From Burkholderia sp. PAMC 26561 (GTDB lineage Bacteria; Pseudomonadota; Gammaproteobacteria; Burkholderiales; Burkholderiaceae), in NCBI RefSeq assembly GCF_001557535.2, contig NZ_CP014306.1:2666001-2730000 (forward strand): a stretch of DNA of 64,000 nucleotides. The letters are read 5' to 3'. Shown piece by piece: positions 28,171 to 37,143 of this stretch (positions are counted from its first letter, which is position 1; every line of letters starts with the position of its first letter). The translations under genes were made by a program, and so were the position numbers. The notes beneath the pieces are model-generated. The model was not told the DNA's origin. It ran no database searches and saw nothing but the letters and a program-made list of their open reading frames with translations.

Positions 28171-30369
28171 ATGGCTCACGATATCCGCATTGCCGAAGGT
28201 TCGCCATTTCCGCTAGGCGCGACCTGGGACGGCGAGGGCGTCAATTTCGCGCTGTTCTCCGCGAACGCCTCGAAAGTCGAACTCTGCCTCTTCGATAAAG
28301 ACGGCGAAAAGGAACTCGAGCGCATCGAATTGCCTGAATACACCGATGAAGTTTTCCACGTTTACCTGTTCGGCCTGAAACCGGGCGCGGTCTATGGTTA
28401 TCGCGTTCACGGTCCGTACGAACCGGAAAACGGCCATCGTTTCAACCCGAACAAGCTCCTGCTCGATCCGTACGCGAAGGCGCACGTGGGCGAGCTGAAA
28501 TGGGACCCGGCGGTCTTCGGCTACACGCTCGACGACGACGGCGAAGACCTGAGCTTCGATGAACGCGACAGCGCGCCGTTCATGCAAAAGTGCCAGGTCG
28601 TCGACCAGAGCTTTTCGTGGGTCAATCCGACGCGCGTTCGCGTGCCCTGGGAACAGACCATCTTCTACGAAACCCACGTGCGCGGTTATACGAAACGCCA
28701 TCCCGCCGTGCCGGAACATTTGCGCGGAACGTTCGAAGGGCTCGGCACGAAGGAAGTCATCGAACACATCAAGGGCTTGGGTGTGACATCGGTCGAACTC
28801 CTGCCCATTCACGCGTTCGTGAACGACAGCCACCTCACCGACAAGGGTCTTACGAACTACTGGGGCTACAACACCATCGGTTTTTTTGCCGCCGATCCGC
28901 GCTTTTTTGCGCAGGGTCCGGGCGCTATTTCCGAGCTCAAGCAGATGATCGACCGCTTCCACGAAGCGGGACTCGAGGTGATCCTGGACGTCGTGTACAA
29001 CCACACGGCCGAAGGCAATGAACGCGGGCCGACGCTCTCTTTCAAGGGTATCGACAACGCTTCGTATTATCGCTTGCCGGATGACAAGCGCTACTACATC
29101 AACGATACCGGCACGGGCAACACGCTTAACCTGTCGCATCCGCGCGTGCTGCAGATGGTCACCGACAGCTTGCGCTACTGGGTGACGGAGATGAACGTCG
29201 ATGGTTTCCGTTTCGATCTGGCGACCATACTCGGCCGTGAACCCTACGGTTTCGATGAAGGCGGCGGTTTCCTCGACAGTTGCCGTCAGGACCCGATTCT
29301 CTCGAGCGTGAAGCTGATCGCCGAACCGTGGGACTGCGGTCCGGGCGGATACCAGGTCGGCGGTTTTCCGCCGGGCTGGGCTGAGTGGAACGACAAGTTC
29401 CGCGATACCGTTCGCGAGTTCTGGAAGGGCGAAGAGGGCGTCGCGGCGGAACTCGCCACGCGCATTACGGGTTCGGGCGACAAGTTCAACCACCGTGGGC
29501 GTCGCCCGTGGGCAAGCGTCAATTTCATCACCGCGCACGATGGCTTCACGTTAAACGATCTCGTTTCGTACAACGAGAAGCACAACGAGGCGAACGGCGA
29601 AGACAACAAAGACGGAAGCTCGGATAACCGCTCATGGAATTGCGGCGCCGAAGGCCCGACCGATGACCCCGAAATCCGCGCACTGCGTGAACGCCAGAAA
29701 CGCAACATGCTGGCGACGCTGCTGTTCTCGCAGGGCACGCCCATGATCCTCGCGGGCGACGAATTCGGCCGCACGCAGCAGGGCAATAACAACGCGTATT
29801 GCCAGGACGACGACATAAGCTGGGTCAACTGGGATATCGACGAAGACGGCCGCGCCTTGAACGACTTCGTGCGCAAGCTCACGACCTTGCGTCACACCTT
29901 GCCGGTGCTGCGCCGGGGCCGTTTCCTGACGGGCGAGTTCCACGAAGACCTGCAGGTCGCAGACGTCAAATGGTTCAGCCCATCGGGCGATGAACTAACA
30001 CCCGAGCAATGGGACGATCCGGCAATGCGCTGCTTCGGCCTGGTTATCGATGGCCGGGCCCAGGCGACCGGTATACGCCGCCCGGCATCGGATGCGACGT
30101 TGTTGCTGGTTGTCAACGCGCATCACGATGTCGTGGATTACACGCTGCCCGAAATCCCGGGGAGCGACCAGTGGAGCTGCCTGATCGATACCAATGCGCC
30201 GATCCGCGAAGAACTCGAGGACTTCGATTCAGGCGGCGTGTATCAGGTGACGGGCCGTTCGCTCCTGCTGTTCGCGTTGCATGCTCGCGGTGCTACGAAG
30301 CGGATTTTCAAGCGCCTCGAAGAAGCGTTGACGGATGAGGTCGAGCCGGAAGGCGGCAACACGATCTGA
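28171..30369 (+). CDS. glgX: Glycogen debranching enzyme GlgX
   Basis: GH13 isoamylase-type enzyme that hydrolyses alpha-1,6 branches of limit glycogen. It has 732 residues. Domains: N-terminal CBM48 (residues about 10-105, GSPFPLGATWDGEGVNFALFS), the (beta/alpha)8 barrel with region I DVVYNHT near 272, nucleophile Asp in GFRFDLA near 347, acid Glu in IAEPWD near 384 and the third Asp in TAHDGF near 455, then a beta domain. All catalytic residues are present. No other glg or trehalose gene is adjacent, unlike many genomes where glgX is in a glycogen operon. A hairpin without a T run follows at 30377-30400. Confidence 0.96.
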   Translation: MAHDIRIAEGSPFPLGATWDGEGVNFALFSANASKVELCLFDKDGEKELERIELPEYTDEVFHVYLFGLKPGAVYGYRVHGPYEPENGHRFNPNKLLLDPYAKAHVGELKWDPAVFGYTLDDDGEDLSFDERDSAPFMQKCQVVDQSFSWVNPTRVRVPWEQTIFYETHVRGYTKRHPAVPEHLRGTFEGLGTKEVIEHIKGLGVTSVELLPIHAFVNDSHLTDKGLTNYWGYNTIGFFAADPRFFAQGPGAISELKQMIDRFHEAGLEVILDVVYNHTAEGNERGPTLSFKGIDNASYYRLPDDKRYYINDTGTGNTLNLSHPRVLQMVTDSLRYWVTEMNVDGFRFDLATILGREPYGFDEGGGFLDSCRQDPILSSVKLIAEPWDCGPGGYQVGGFPPGWAEWNDKFRDTVREFWKGEEGVAAELATRITGSGDKFNHRGRRPWASVNFITAHDGFTLNDLVSYNEKHNEANGEDNKDGSSDNRSWNCGAEGPTDDPEIRALRERQKRNMLATLLFSQGTPMILAGDEFGRTQQGNNNAYCQDDDISWVNWDIDEDGRALNDFVRKLTTLRHTLPVLRRGRFLTGEFHEDLQVADVKWFSPSGDELTPEQWDDPAMRCFGLVIDGRAQATGIRRPASDATLLLVVNAHHDVVDYTLPEIPGSDQWSCLIDTNAPIREELEDFDSGGVYQVTGRSLLLFALHARGATKRIFKRLEEALTDEVEPEGGNTI

Positions 30370-30501
30370 AGCCGCGCCGCCTGGGTTTTGAGACAGGCGG
30401 ATCGCAACGGCTATCATGCGGGTCATGAACCCTTTTAAGCCGTTGCGACCCAGTTTGATCTTTCCACTAATACCGCGCGACTTTCAACGCGCCCGTAAAA
30501 C

Positions 30502-30621
30502 ATGATGCTGGCGACGCTGCTGCACGTCGCCGGTTGGGACCAACTCGAACGGATCTGGGAATTCGTCGTAGGGTTTTTCAAGTTCTTGTGGGCGTTGCTG
30601 AGGTTCCTCGGCGGCGGATAA
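30502..30621 (+). CDS. Tiny hydrophobic protein (39 residues)
   Basis: Too short for routine ORF calling. The frame begins ATG ATG and gives a Trp- and Phe-rich peptide: a first short hydrophobic start, then WDQLERIWEFVVGFFKFLW and LLRFLGGG at the end. It is amphipathic or membrane-associated by composition, and the stop abuts a perfect 14-base-pair hairpin. No good ribosome site is visible, so expression is uncertain. It lies between glgX and the convergent TPR gene. Confidence 0.4.
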   Translation: MMLATLLHVAGWDQLERIWEFVVGFFKFLWALLRFLGGG

Positions 30622-30623
30622 AA

Positions 30624-30658
30624 TAAAAGCGCGGGACGATTTGCATCGTCCCGCGCTT
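30624..30658 (-). terminator. Terminator after the TPR membrane protein
   Basis: AAGCGCGGGACGAT at 30627-30640 and ATCGTCCCGCGCTT at 30645-30658 form a perfect 14-base-pair stem with loop TTGC. Read on the - strand the stem is followed by TTTTATTTTA, so it mainly serves the - strand gene ending at 30683; it may also stop + strand transcripts. Confidence 0.88.
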
Positions 30659-30682
30659 CTTGTCTGGCGCGCTGCATTTAGC

Positions 30683-31888
30683 TTAGCTGTTGTTATCCCA
30701 GTTGCCCGAATCGTTGCTGCCGAGATCCACGCCGCCGCCATCGCTCCAGTCGTTGGAGCCATTGCCGAAGTCAAGGCCGCCGCCGTTGTTGCCACCACCT
30801 CGGCGACGCAATTCGTCGTCCACGTCCACCGGCACGTCGCGTTCGATCACGCGTTCCCGGCCGCCGCCGGACAGCGCTTCACCAAGCAGGACGCCGCCCA
30901 GCAATCCTCCCAGTCCGCCGCCAAAACCACCGCCGCCTTGCTGAATGACAACCGGCGGCTGTTGCTGCGGATAAGGCGAATAGGGCGGCTGTCCCGGCTG
31001 CGTGCGCCCGAAGCGCTCCGCTTCCTGCGCATAGACCGACTGGTTGTCGTTGACGTTCGCCGCGGGCGCTGCTGCACGCGGATCAGGGCGTCCCTCCGAA
31101 CGTGCCCTGACGCTGTCGATCTGACTCGCCAAATCCTCGATCGCATAAGGCGGCACGGGATTCTTCGAATTGGACAGCGCTTCGACCATCTGTCGCAATT
31201 GCGTCTCGATGCCTTCCACTTCCTTTAGCATCCCTTCGTGACCCGGTTGCGTCGATAAACGCACGTCAAGCTTGAGCGAGCGGACATCGTTGAGCAGTTC
31301 GGTCGCGCGTTTGAGTTGCGTGCGGCGATCGGTATCGGCCTGACCGTCTTCGTTCGAGCGCGCGCGTTTCAGACCCCATCGCAAAACCAGCGCAATGCCG
31401 GCCACCACGACCGCGAGCAACACCCACATTCCCATGGACGGGCCGGGTTTTTCAGGTGCTGCAACCGCGCCCTGGTTAAACGGATTGCGCGTCACCGATG
31501 TCACCGCATTACCCGTGGACCGCTCGTTCGTCTGCCCACCCGAATTGGATGATGAATTCACGCGGTTCGCGTCAGAGCGAATCCGCGCTTCCATCGCGTT
31601 GAAGCGCGACGGGTCGGTGAACTTGATCGCGGGGTCCAGCGTCTTCGCCTGCTGGATCTGGGCGAGCGCATCGGCAGGACGGCCTTCGCGGTCCAGCACC
31701 TGCGCATAAAGATAATGCGCCTTGGCATTGTTCGGATGCGCCTGGATCACTTCGTTCAACTGGGAGTCGGCCTGAGCCCAGTTGCCTTGCGTCATCGACT
31801 GCTCGATCTGGCCGGCGCTCGGTACGGCGAACGCCGCAGCCGACACCAGCATCAGCGATGCAGCCACTGCCATCACATATTTTTTCAT
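30683..31888 (-). CDS. Exported TPR-type membrane protein with Gly-rich tail
   Basis: Protein of 401 residues, not a named family I can assign with confidence. A signal peptide (KKYVMAVAASLMLVSAAAFA) is followed by TPR-like helices (IEQSMTQGNWAQADSQLNEV, AKAHYLYAQVLDREGRPADA) to about residue 85, a membrane segment near 150-170 (WVLLAVVVAGIALVLRW), a coiled-coil-like cytoplasmic stretch to about 270, then a Pro/Gln-rich and glycine-zipper-like segment (GGGFGGGLGGLLGGVLLG) and an acidic Asn/Gly/Asp tail. It is transcribed 164 bases after pspA on the same strand, so the two probably work together at the inner membrane. Start at 31888 was chosen from the signal peptide. Confidence 0.75.
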   Translation of the reverse strand: MKKYVMAVAASLMLVSAAAFAVPSAGQIEQSMTQGNWAQADSQLNEVIQAHPNNAKAHYLYAQVLDREGRPADALAQIQQAKTLDPAIKFTDPSRFNAMEARIRSDANRVNSSSNSGGQTNERSTGNAVTSVTRNPFNQGAVAAPEKPGPSMGMWVLLAVVVAGIALVLRWGLKRARSNEDGQADTDRRTQLKRATELLNDVRSLKLDVRLSTQPGHEGMLKEVEGIETQLRQMVEALSNSKNPVPPYAIEDLASQIDSVRARSEGRPDPRAAAPAANVNDNQSVYAQEAERFGRTQPGQPPYSPYPQQQPPVVIQQGGGGFGGGLGGLLGGVLLGEALSGGGRERVIERDVPVDVDDELRRRGGGNNGGGLDFGNGSNDWSDGGGVDLGSNDSGNWDNNS

Positions 31889-32052
31889 CAGCGGACCGGG
31901 GCGTTCGCACCCGTCTCCATTTCGTGCGACATGTCGATGCAATATCCAGTGTTGCCCGCAGCGGACTCGATGATTTCACCGGCCGCTGCGTCCTGAAGGG
32001 CGTTCGATACCCTTCGTTAAACCGGCGCAAGTTTCGCGCCGCTACTTCCTGG

Positions 32053-32733
32053 TCACTGCGCTGGCGTATTCATCTGCTTCTTCAACGCTTCGAGGCGATC
32101 TTCCACCGACGGTCCACGCGTGAGAGCTGCGAGTTTGTCTTCAAGCGCCTTGCCGCTCTTCTGATCGGCAGAGTTCAGCCGGGCATCGGAACGCGCATTC
32201 GATAGCTGAACCTTGTCTTCGAGCTTCTGAAAGTCTTCTGACAGGTTCTTCCCGCCGATACCGCCCAGCGCCGTAGCGGCCACGTCTTTCGCAGTCGCAA
32301 TCTCCTGCTTCGCCTGCAAAATGTTCGAGCGCGAATTGAGCTCGTTGCGGCGCTGGCGCATGTCGTTGATTTGCTGCTTGAGATGATCCGTCGATGGCAC
32401 CAGCGTCGTCAATTCGGCAGCCAGTGCGTCGCGTTCGGATTCGGCGTTGGCTTGCGCGCTCAGCGCTTCACGTGCAAGCGCTTCGTCGCCGCTTTGCAGC
32501 GCGCGCTTCGCGCCTTCCTCGTACTTCCTGGCCTTTTCGGCGGCGACATCGCGCTTGCTTTGCTGCGTGGCGACCTGCGCCTCGATTTCGATCAGCGAGT
32601 TCTCGGCTTTCGCGATGCTGTCGTCGAGTTCGCGCACGATCTGACGAGCGTCTCGCGACGGGTCCTGCACGGTGTCGGCGGCGTCGTTCAACAGGCCCTT
32701 GACGGTGCGCGAGATGGAATCCAAAAGCGACAT
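32053..32733 (-). CDS. pspA: PspA/IM30 family protein
   Basis: Membrane-remodelling stress protein of 226 residues. The N-terminal amphipathic helix (SLLDSISRTVKGLLND) binds membranes, and the rest is long coiled-coil helices (DSIAKAENSLIEIEAQVATQ, KARKYEEGAKRALQSGDEAL) as in PspA/Vipp1, which form rods that protect the inner membrane. AGGAGGAAACTC precedes the ATG. No pspF, pspB or pspC homolog lies beside it; its partner here is the TPR membrane protein. Upstream there is a perfect 20-base palindrome at 32798. I saw no clear sigma-54 promoter. Confidence 0.9.
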   Translation of the reverse strand: MSLLDSISRTVKGLLNDAADTVQDPSRDARQIVRELDDSIAKAENSLIEIEAQVATQQSKRDVAAEKARKYEEGAKRALQSGDEALAREALSAQANAESERDALAAELTTLVPSTDHLKQQINDMRQRRNELNSRSNILQAKQEIATAKDVAATALGGIGGKNLSEDFQKLEDKVQLSNARSDARLNSADQKSGKALEDKLAALTRGPSVEDRLEALKKQMNTPAQ

Positions 32734-33085
32734 GAGTTTCCTCCTGAAAATTGATTCGGCTGCTTCGGGACGGGTCCCTCAGCGAGCCGTGCTGCAACGT
32801 TCAACATCTGTTGAACGCATGCTTAAAGTTGCTCTAACGCAGCGCTCGTTGCGCCACGCGTCGGGTAGGTCGGGCCGGGCGCGGTAATTGCAAGCTCGCC
32901 GATACACTTTGTTGCGAGCTTTTTTGCACCGGACAATGCCGGGTTTTCGTCTTTGCATCCGGGCCGGTGCATTAAACCATGCATCGGCTTAAACCGGACT
33001 TAACAGGCACCGCATCCACTACGGTACACCTTGCGCCCGAGTCCGGAAAATCACATATCTTTCACGCTTTGCTCAACGTACCGGA
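32734..33085. other. Divergent gap between pspA and the DUF2177 gene
   Basis: 352 bases that should contain both promoters. It holds the palindrome at 32798-32817 and no supportable reading frame. I could not place convincing -35/-10 pairs. Confidence 0.55.
32798..32817. promoter_or_regulatory. Perfect 20-base palindromic site upstream of pspA
   Basis: CGTTCAACA-TC-TGTTGAACG is a perfect 9-base inverted repeat with a two-base spacer, 65-84 bases before the pspA start. It has the form of a dimeric repressor or activator site. No regulator gene lies next to it, so the protein that reads it is unknown. Confidence 0.6.
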
Positions 33086-33505
33086 ATGCTCATGTCAAAG
33101 ACGTTAGTTGTTGCTTTTGTGGCCACCGCCGTCGTGTTCCTGATCCTCGATGCCATCTGGCTCGGCGTGGTTTCGCGAAATATCTATCAGCGTGAAATAG
33201 GTGACTTGCTGCTGCCTAAACCGAACTTCGGCGCTGCGGCCATCTTCTACGTGATTTATATAGTCGGCCTGGTTTATTTTTGTGTCGTGCCGGGCGTAGC
33301 CGAAGAGAGCGTCATGCGCGGACTGATCAGCGGCGCGTTGTTCGGGATTGTTGCATACGCCACGTACGACCTGACGAATCTCGCGACGCTCAAGGGCTGG
33401 AGCACGTCGCTTGTTTTCATCGATATTGCGTGGGGCGCCGTTGCCAGCGCAATCGCATGTGCGATCGCCGTGGCGGTGACTACGCGAGTGGTATCGGCGA
33501 GTTGA
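33086..33505 (+). CDS. DUF2177 family membrane protein
   Basis: Inner-membrane protein of 139 residues with four hydrophobic segments (VVAFVATAVVFLILDAIWLG; AAIFYVIYIVGLVYFCVV; ISGALFGIVAYATYDLTNLA; AWGAVASAIACAIAVAVTT). The DUF2177 hallmarks DAIWLGVV and YATYDLTNLATLKGW are present. The function of the family is not known. An ATG two codons later is an alternative start. It is convergent with the next gene, stops 11 bases apart. Confidence 0.9.
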   Translation: MLMSKTLVVAFVATAVVFLILDAIWLGVVSRNIYQREIGDLLLPKPNFGAAAIFYVIYIVGLVYFCVVPGVAEESVMRGLISGALFGIVAYATYDLTNLATLKGWSTSLVFIDIAWGAVASAIACAIAVAVTTRVVSAS

Positions 33506-33516
33506 AACGCCTCTAA

Positions 33517-33903
33517 TCAGGAATGCCCCGAGAGCGACGCGTCTTCATCCGAAGCGTCCGATGCAGACGTGTCCGGTAAAGCCAGATCCTCCGCCTTTTC
33601 CGCCGCCAGCGTCCGTTTGCTTGCTTCCCGGGCGACTTGTGCGGCGTCCCGCGCCTCGCGAGCGGCGGCGCGTTCGGCGACTTGCCTGAGCGCGACATTC
33701 AGCGGATCGGGCGTCTTCGGCGCACGCAGTTTGTCGACGAGGCCCGCGACCTTGACCTGCTCGCTGGTCGCATTGAAGCTGAGAACAGCGCGTCGCATGA
33801 GTTCGCTGACACTGATGCCGAGACCGTCGGCGGTGCTGGTGATCGCGAGTTTCTGCGCGGGGGTCACAAATACGACGATGCGTTCGCTGGGTTTGGTAGT
33901 CAT
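33517..33903 (-). CDS. Ribbon-helix-helix-like small protein
   Basis: Protein of 128 residues. The first 45 residues (RIVVFVTPAQKLAITSTADG, ISVSELMRRAVLSF) look like a ribbon-helix-helix DNA-binding domain: a short beta strand followed by two helices. The C-terminal half is an Ala/Arg/Glu-rich helix (RQVAERAAAREARDAAQVAR) with an acidic Ser/Asp tail. It could be a small regulator or an antitoxin-like protein, but no toxin gene lies beside it. Start chosen at 33903 because the family begins there; the frame extends to 33927. It is divergent from mrcA across a 673-base gap. Confidence 0.7.
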   Translation of the reverse strand: MTTKPSERIVVFVTPAQKLAITSTADGLGISVSELMRRAVLSFNATSEQVKVAGLVDKLRAPKTPDPLNVALRQVAERAAAREARDAAQVAREASKRTLAAEKAEDLALPDTSASDASDEDASLSGHS

Positions 33904-34576
33904 GAGCGCCTCACATGCTGGGGCCACGCAAGCGCGGCCGGTCGACGTCCGTCAGCGGCACAACAGGCGACGCGTCCAATATGCGCCGCAGTCGCGGAGT
34001 CAGGCAAAATCGCGCAATCAATGCATCCATCATATCGTTTTGGCGCGGCTGCGTGCTTGTGCGCGTGCATGAACGCAGCGTGTGCGAGACAGGTATGAAA
34101 GCGTAGAGGTATCAACGACTTGCGTCCTGCAGATGAGAATGCTAAAGCTCCGCTCGACCTGCTGTGCGGCATCGCGCGCATGGCGAGAAAAAAGCGGAAA
34201 GGCTTTCCGATCTGGTCGCGAACCCAACTTCTTACAATGGATTTACTTACAAAAAAATCGGGCATCGCCCGGTGCTGCTCCCGCAAATTCTTTAAAATGC
34301 GCTGTCATTACGCACTGGGCCATAGCTGTTGCAGGTTTCTTACAACGCTATAACAGCCCGCTGTGGACGCGCAGCCTGTCCGGGGACATCGGCGTGCAAT
34401 GCAGCGGTTCGCGCCAGATTTGAACCGCCGCACTCTTCGATGATGACGACGGCTGCACATTCGGCTTCAAGGCACAAAGCGCTCATTGGCTCTTTGAAGG
34501 CCTCAACATTCATCGTCACGCGGCGGGTTGGCGTGGCGCACCGGGCGCCCCAGAAGCGCACCGTTCAAATCCAGTC
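33904..34576. other. Long gap upstream of mrcA
   Basis: 673 bases. Several frames of 60-130 codons exist on both strands (for example 33900-34286 and 34340-34561 on -, 34082-34423 on +), but none has recognisable features or a good ribosome site. CTTACAA occurs three times at 34231, 34246 and 34339; with neighbouring TTTAC they resemble a direct-repeat response-regulator site. The mrcA promoter should lie here. Confidence 0.5.
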
Positions 34577-37057
34577 ATGCCAATCATCAAACGACCTAAT
34601 TCCTCGAACACGCCACGCGATGACCGGGATCAAGACGGTCCATACAGATACCGCACCTCAGACCGCAAACCTGCCAGACCGTCCATAGCGCTGCGTCTCA
34701 TGCTGTGGTTCGTCGGGCTGATTGCCGTCATGGCGATCGTCGGCGCATTGATCGTGGGATACGCGCTCGTGGTGATGGGGCCGAATTTGCCGTCGCTTGA
34801 TGCAATCACCGATTACCGGCCGAAGGTGCCGTTGCGCATCTATACGGCGGACCATGTGCTGATTGGCGAATTCGGCGAGGAGCGCAGGCGCATCGCCCGT
34901 TTCGACGAAATTCCGGAGCAGATGAAGAAGGCGGTGCTCGCGATCGAAGATTACCGCTTCTATGAACACGGCGGTGTGGACTTCGTCGGCATTGCACGCG
35001 CGGGCGTGAGCGACATCATGCATGGCGGTGCATCGCAGGGCGCAAGCACGATCACCATGCAGGTCGCGCGCAACTTCTTCCTTTCCAGCGAAAAGACCTA
35101 TACGCGCAAGATCTATGAAATGCTGCTCGCGTACAAGATCGAGCGTGCGCTCACCAAGGACCAGATCCTTGAGCTGTACATGAACCAGATTTATCTGGGC
35201 GAGCGCTCGTATGGGTTTGCATCGGCGGCGCGGGTGTATTTCGGCAAGGATCTGAAGGACCTCACGCTCGCCGAATGCGCAATGCTCGCAGGCTTGCCCA
35301 AGGCGCCTTCGGCGTACAACCCAGTGGTCAATCCAAAGCGCGCGAAGATTCGCCAGCAGTACATCCTGAAGCGCATGCTCGATCTGAAGTTCATCACGCA
35401 GGAACAATTCGATCAGGCGAGCGCCGAGGAATTGCATGCGCGCGTGGCCGGCACGGAGTACAGCGTGCACGCGGAATACGTCGCGGAAATGGTGCGTCAG
35501 ATGATGTACGCCCAGTACAAGGATGAAACCTACACGCGCGGATTCTCGGTGACGACGACCATCGATTCTGCCGATCAGGACGCGGCGTATCGGGCGGTCC
35601 GAAAAGGCGTGATGGATTACGAACGGCGCCATGGATACCGCGGGCCGGAAGGCTTCGTCAATTTGCCGGCAAATCCGGATGACCGCGATGAAGCCATCGA
35701 CGACGCACTCGCCGATCATCCCGACAACGGCGACATCATCGCGGGCGTGGTGACGTCGGTGAATCCGAAGCAGGTGGTGGTCGAGTTCGTCAATGCCGAC
35801 CCGGCGACCATCACCGGCGACGGCTTGCGTTTTGTAGCAACCGCTCTGCGCAGCAATGCGACGCAAGCGCTGAAGATCAAGCCGGGTTCCATCGTGCGTG
35901 TGATGAAGGACGCGAAGGAAAATTGGACCATCACGCAGTTGCCGCAAGTGGAGGGCGCGCTGGTTTCGCTCGTGCCGCAAGACGGCGCGATCCGGGCGCT
36001 GATTGGCGGCTTCGATTACAACAAGAACAAGTTCAATCATGTGACGCAGGCATGGCGTCAGCCGGGGTCGAGCTTCAAGCCGTTCATCTATTCAGCGTCA
36101 CTGGAAAAGGGCCTTGGACCGGCGACCATCATCAACGACGCACCGCTCTATTTCCCGCCGACATCGCCGGGTCAGCAAGCGTGGGAACCGAAGGACGACG
36201 ATCAGCCCGACGGCCCCATGTCCATGCGCATGGCGTTGCAGAAGTCGAAGAACCTGGTGTCGATCCGGATTCTGTCGTTCATCGGCACGAAGTACGCGCA
36301 GGATTTCGTCACGCAGAAATTTGGTTTCGATGCCGATAAAACCCCGCCGTACTTGCCGCTCGCACTCGGCGCGGGTCTCGTCACGCCGCTCCAACTGGCG
36401 GGCGGTTATTCAGTGTTCGCCAACGGTGGTTCACGCATCAATCCTTACCTGATCGGAGAAATCGCCGATGCACGCGGCACCGTGATTTCGCGCGCGAATC
36501 CGTTGCTTGCGGGGAACAACGCGCCGCAAACGCTCGAACCGCGTAACGCGTATGTGATGAACAGCTTGCTGCATTCGGTCGCGACTGCCGGCACCGGTTC
36601 GGGCACGAATGTGCTCAAGCGCAACGACCTGCAAGGCAAGACCGGTACGACCAACGACGCCAAGGATGGCTGGTTTGCCGGCTATCAGCATCAGCTCGTT
36701 GCTGTCGCGTGGATGGGCTACGACCAGCCCAAGTCGCTCGGTGGCCGCGAATTCGGCGCGCAGCTCGCTCTGCCGATATGGGTCGAATTCATGCAGCGTG
36801 CCCTTGCGAAGATTCCGCAGCAGCCGATGGAAATGCCCGAAGGTCTCACGAGCATCGACGGAGATCTGTTCTTCGCCGATAAAACCCCGGGCAACGGTTT
36901 TGTCGCGAGCATTGGCCTGGATACGGCGAATCCGGCGGAAGGTTCCAGCGACGCCGTTGGCGGAGTCGGACCGGGCGGGATGACGCCGCCACCGCCGCCG
37001 CCGGATGTTGCTCCGGCCGAGCGCCAGGAGATCATGAATCTCTTTAAGGGGCATTGA
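34577..37057 (+). CDS. mrcA: Penicillin-binding protein 1A, bifunctional
   Basis: Inner-membrane peptidoglycan synthase of 826 residues. A single N-terminal membrane anchor (residues about 35-65, LMLWFVGLIAVMAIVGALIV) follows a basic cytoplasmic tail. The glycosyltransferase (GT51) domain has EDYRFYEHGGVD near 124 with the catalytic Glu, and GASTITMQ. An OB-like insert occupies about 320-450. The transpeptidase domain has SSFK with the nucleophile Ser near 499, SKN near 557 and KTGTT near 688. It ends in a short Pro-run tail. Complete and of normal length. The start has a poor ribosome site, but no better in-frame codon precedes the membrane anchor. Confidence 0.97.
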   Translation: MPIIKRPNSSNTPRDDRDQDGPYRYRTSDRKPARPSIALRLMLWFVGLIAVMAIVGALIVGYALVVMGPNLPSLDAITDYRPKVPLRIYTADHVLIGEFGEERRRIARFDEIPEQMKKAVLAIEDYRFYEHGGVDFVGIARAGVSDIMHGGASQGASTITMQVARNFFLSSEKTYTRKIYEMLLAYKIERALTKDQILELYMNQIYLGERSYGFASAARVYFGKDLKDLTLAECAMLAGLPKAPSAYNPVVNPKRAKIRQQYILKRMLDLKFITQEQFDQASAEELHARVAGTEYSVHAEYVAEMVRQMMYAQYKDETYTRGFSVTTTIDSADQDAAYRAVRKGVMDYERRHGYRGPEGFVNLPANPDDRDEAIDDALADHPDNGDIIAGVVTSVNPKQVVVEFVNADPATITGDGLRFVATALRSNATQALKIKPGSIVRVMKDAKENWTITQLPQVEGALVSLVPQDGAIRALIGGFDYNKNKFNHVTQAWRQPGSSFKPFIYSASLEKGLGPATIINDAPLYFPPTSPGQQAWEPKDDDQPDGPMSMRMALQKSKNLVSIRILSFIGTKYAQDFVTQKFGFDADKTPPYLPLALGAGLVTPLQLAGGYSVFANGGSRINPYLIGEIADARGTVISRANPLLAGNNAPQTLEPRNAYVMNSLLHSVATAGTGSGTNVLKRNDLQGKTGTTNDAKDGWFAGYQHQLVAVAWMGYDQPKSLGGREFGAQLALPIWVEFMQRALAKIPQQPMEMPEGLTSIDGDLFFADKTPGNGFVASIGLDTANPAEGSSDAVGGVGPGGMTPPPPPPDVAPAERQEIMNLFKGH

Positions 37058-37079
37058 CCGGCAATTCAACGCCAAACGA

Positions 37080-37117
37080 AAAACGCGCCGCAATCAGATT
37101 GCGGCGCGTTTTTTTAT
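37080..37117. terminator. Bidirectional terminator between mrcA and the copper genes
   Basis: AAACGCGCCGCAAT at 37081-37094 and ATTGCGGCGCGTTT at 37098-37111 form a 14-base-pair stem with loop CAG, flanked by a T run on the right and an A run on the left. It can end both mrcA and the convergent PCuAC gene. Confidence 0.9.
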
Positions 37118-37143
37118 TGTGCTTCGAGGTGGACGTTGCGGGG

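Noticed and set aside
28213..29538. 441-codon - strand frame over glgX
   Set aside because: Antisense to a complete GH13 enzyme with all catalytic residues.
30377..30400. Hairpin after glgX as a terminator
   Set aside because: CCGCCTG/CAGGCGG stem is present, but there is no T run; left out of the terminator list.
34340..34561. 73-codon - strand frame upstream of mrcA
   Set aside because: It reads somewhat like protein in the middle (CLEAECAAVVIIEECGGSN), but there is no ribosome site and no context; not enough to call.
34658..36040. 460-codon - strand frame over mrcA
   Set aside because: Antisense to PBP1A.
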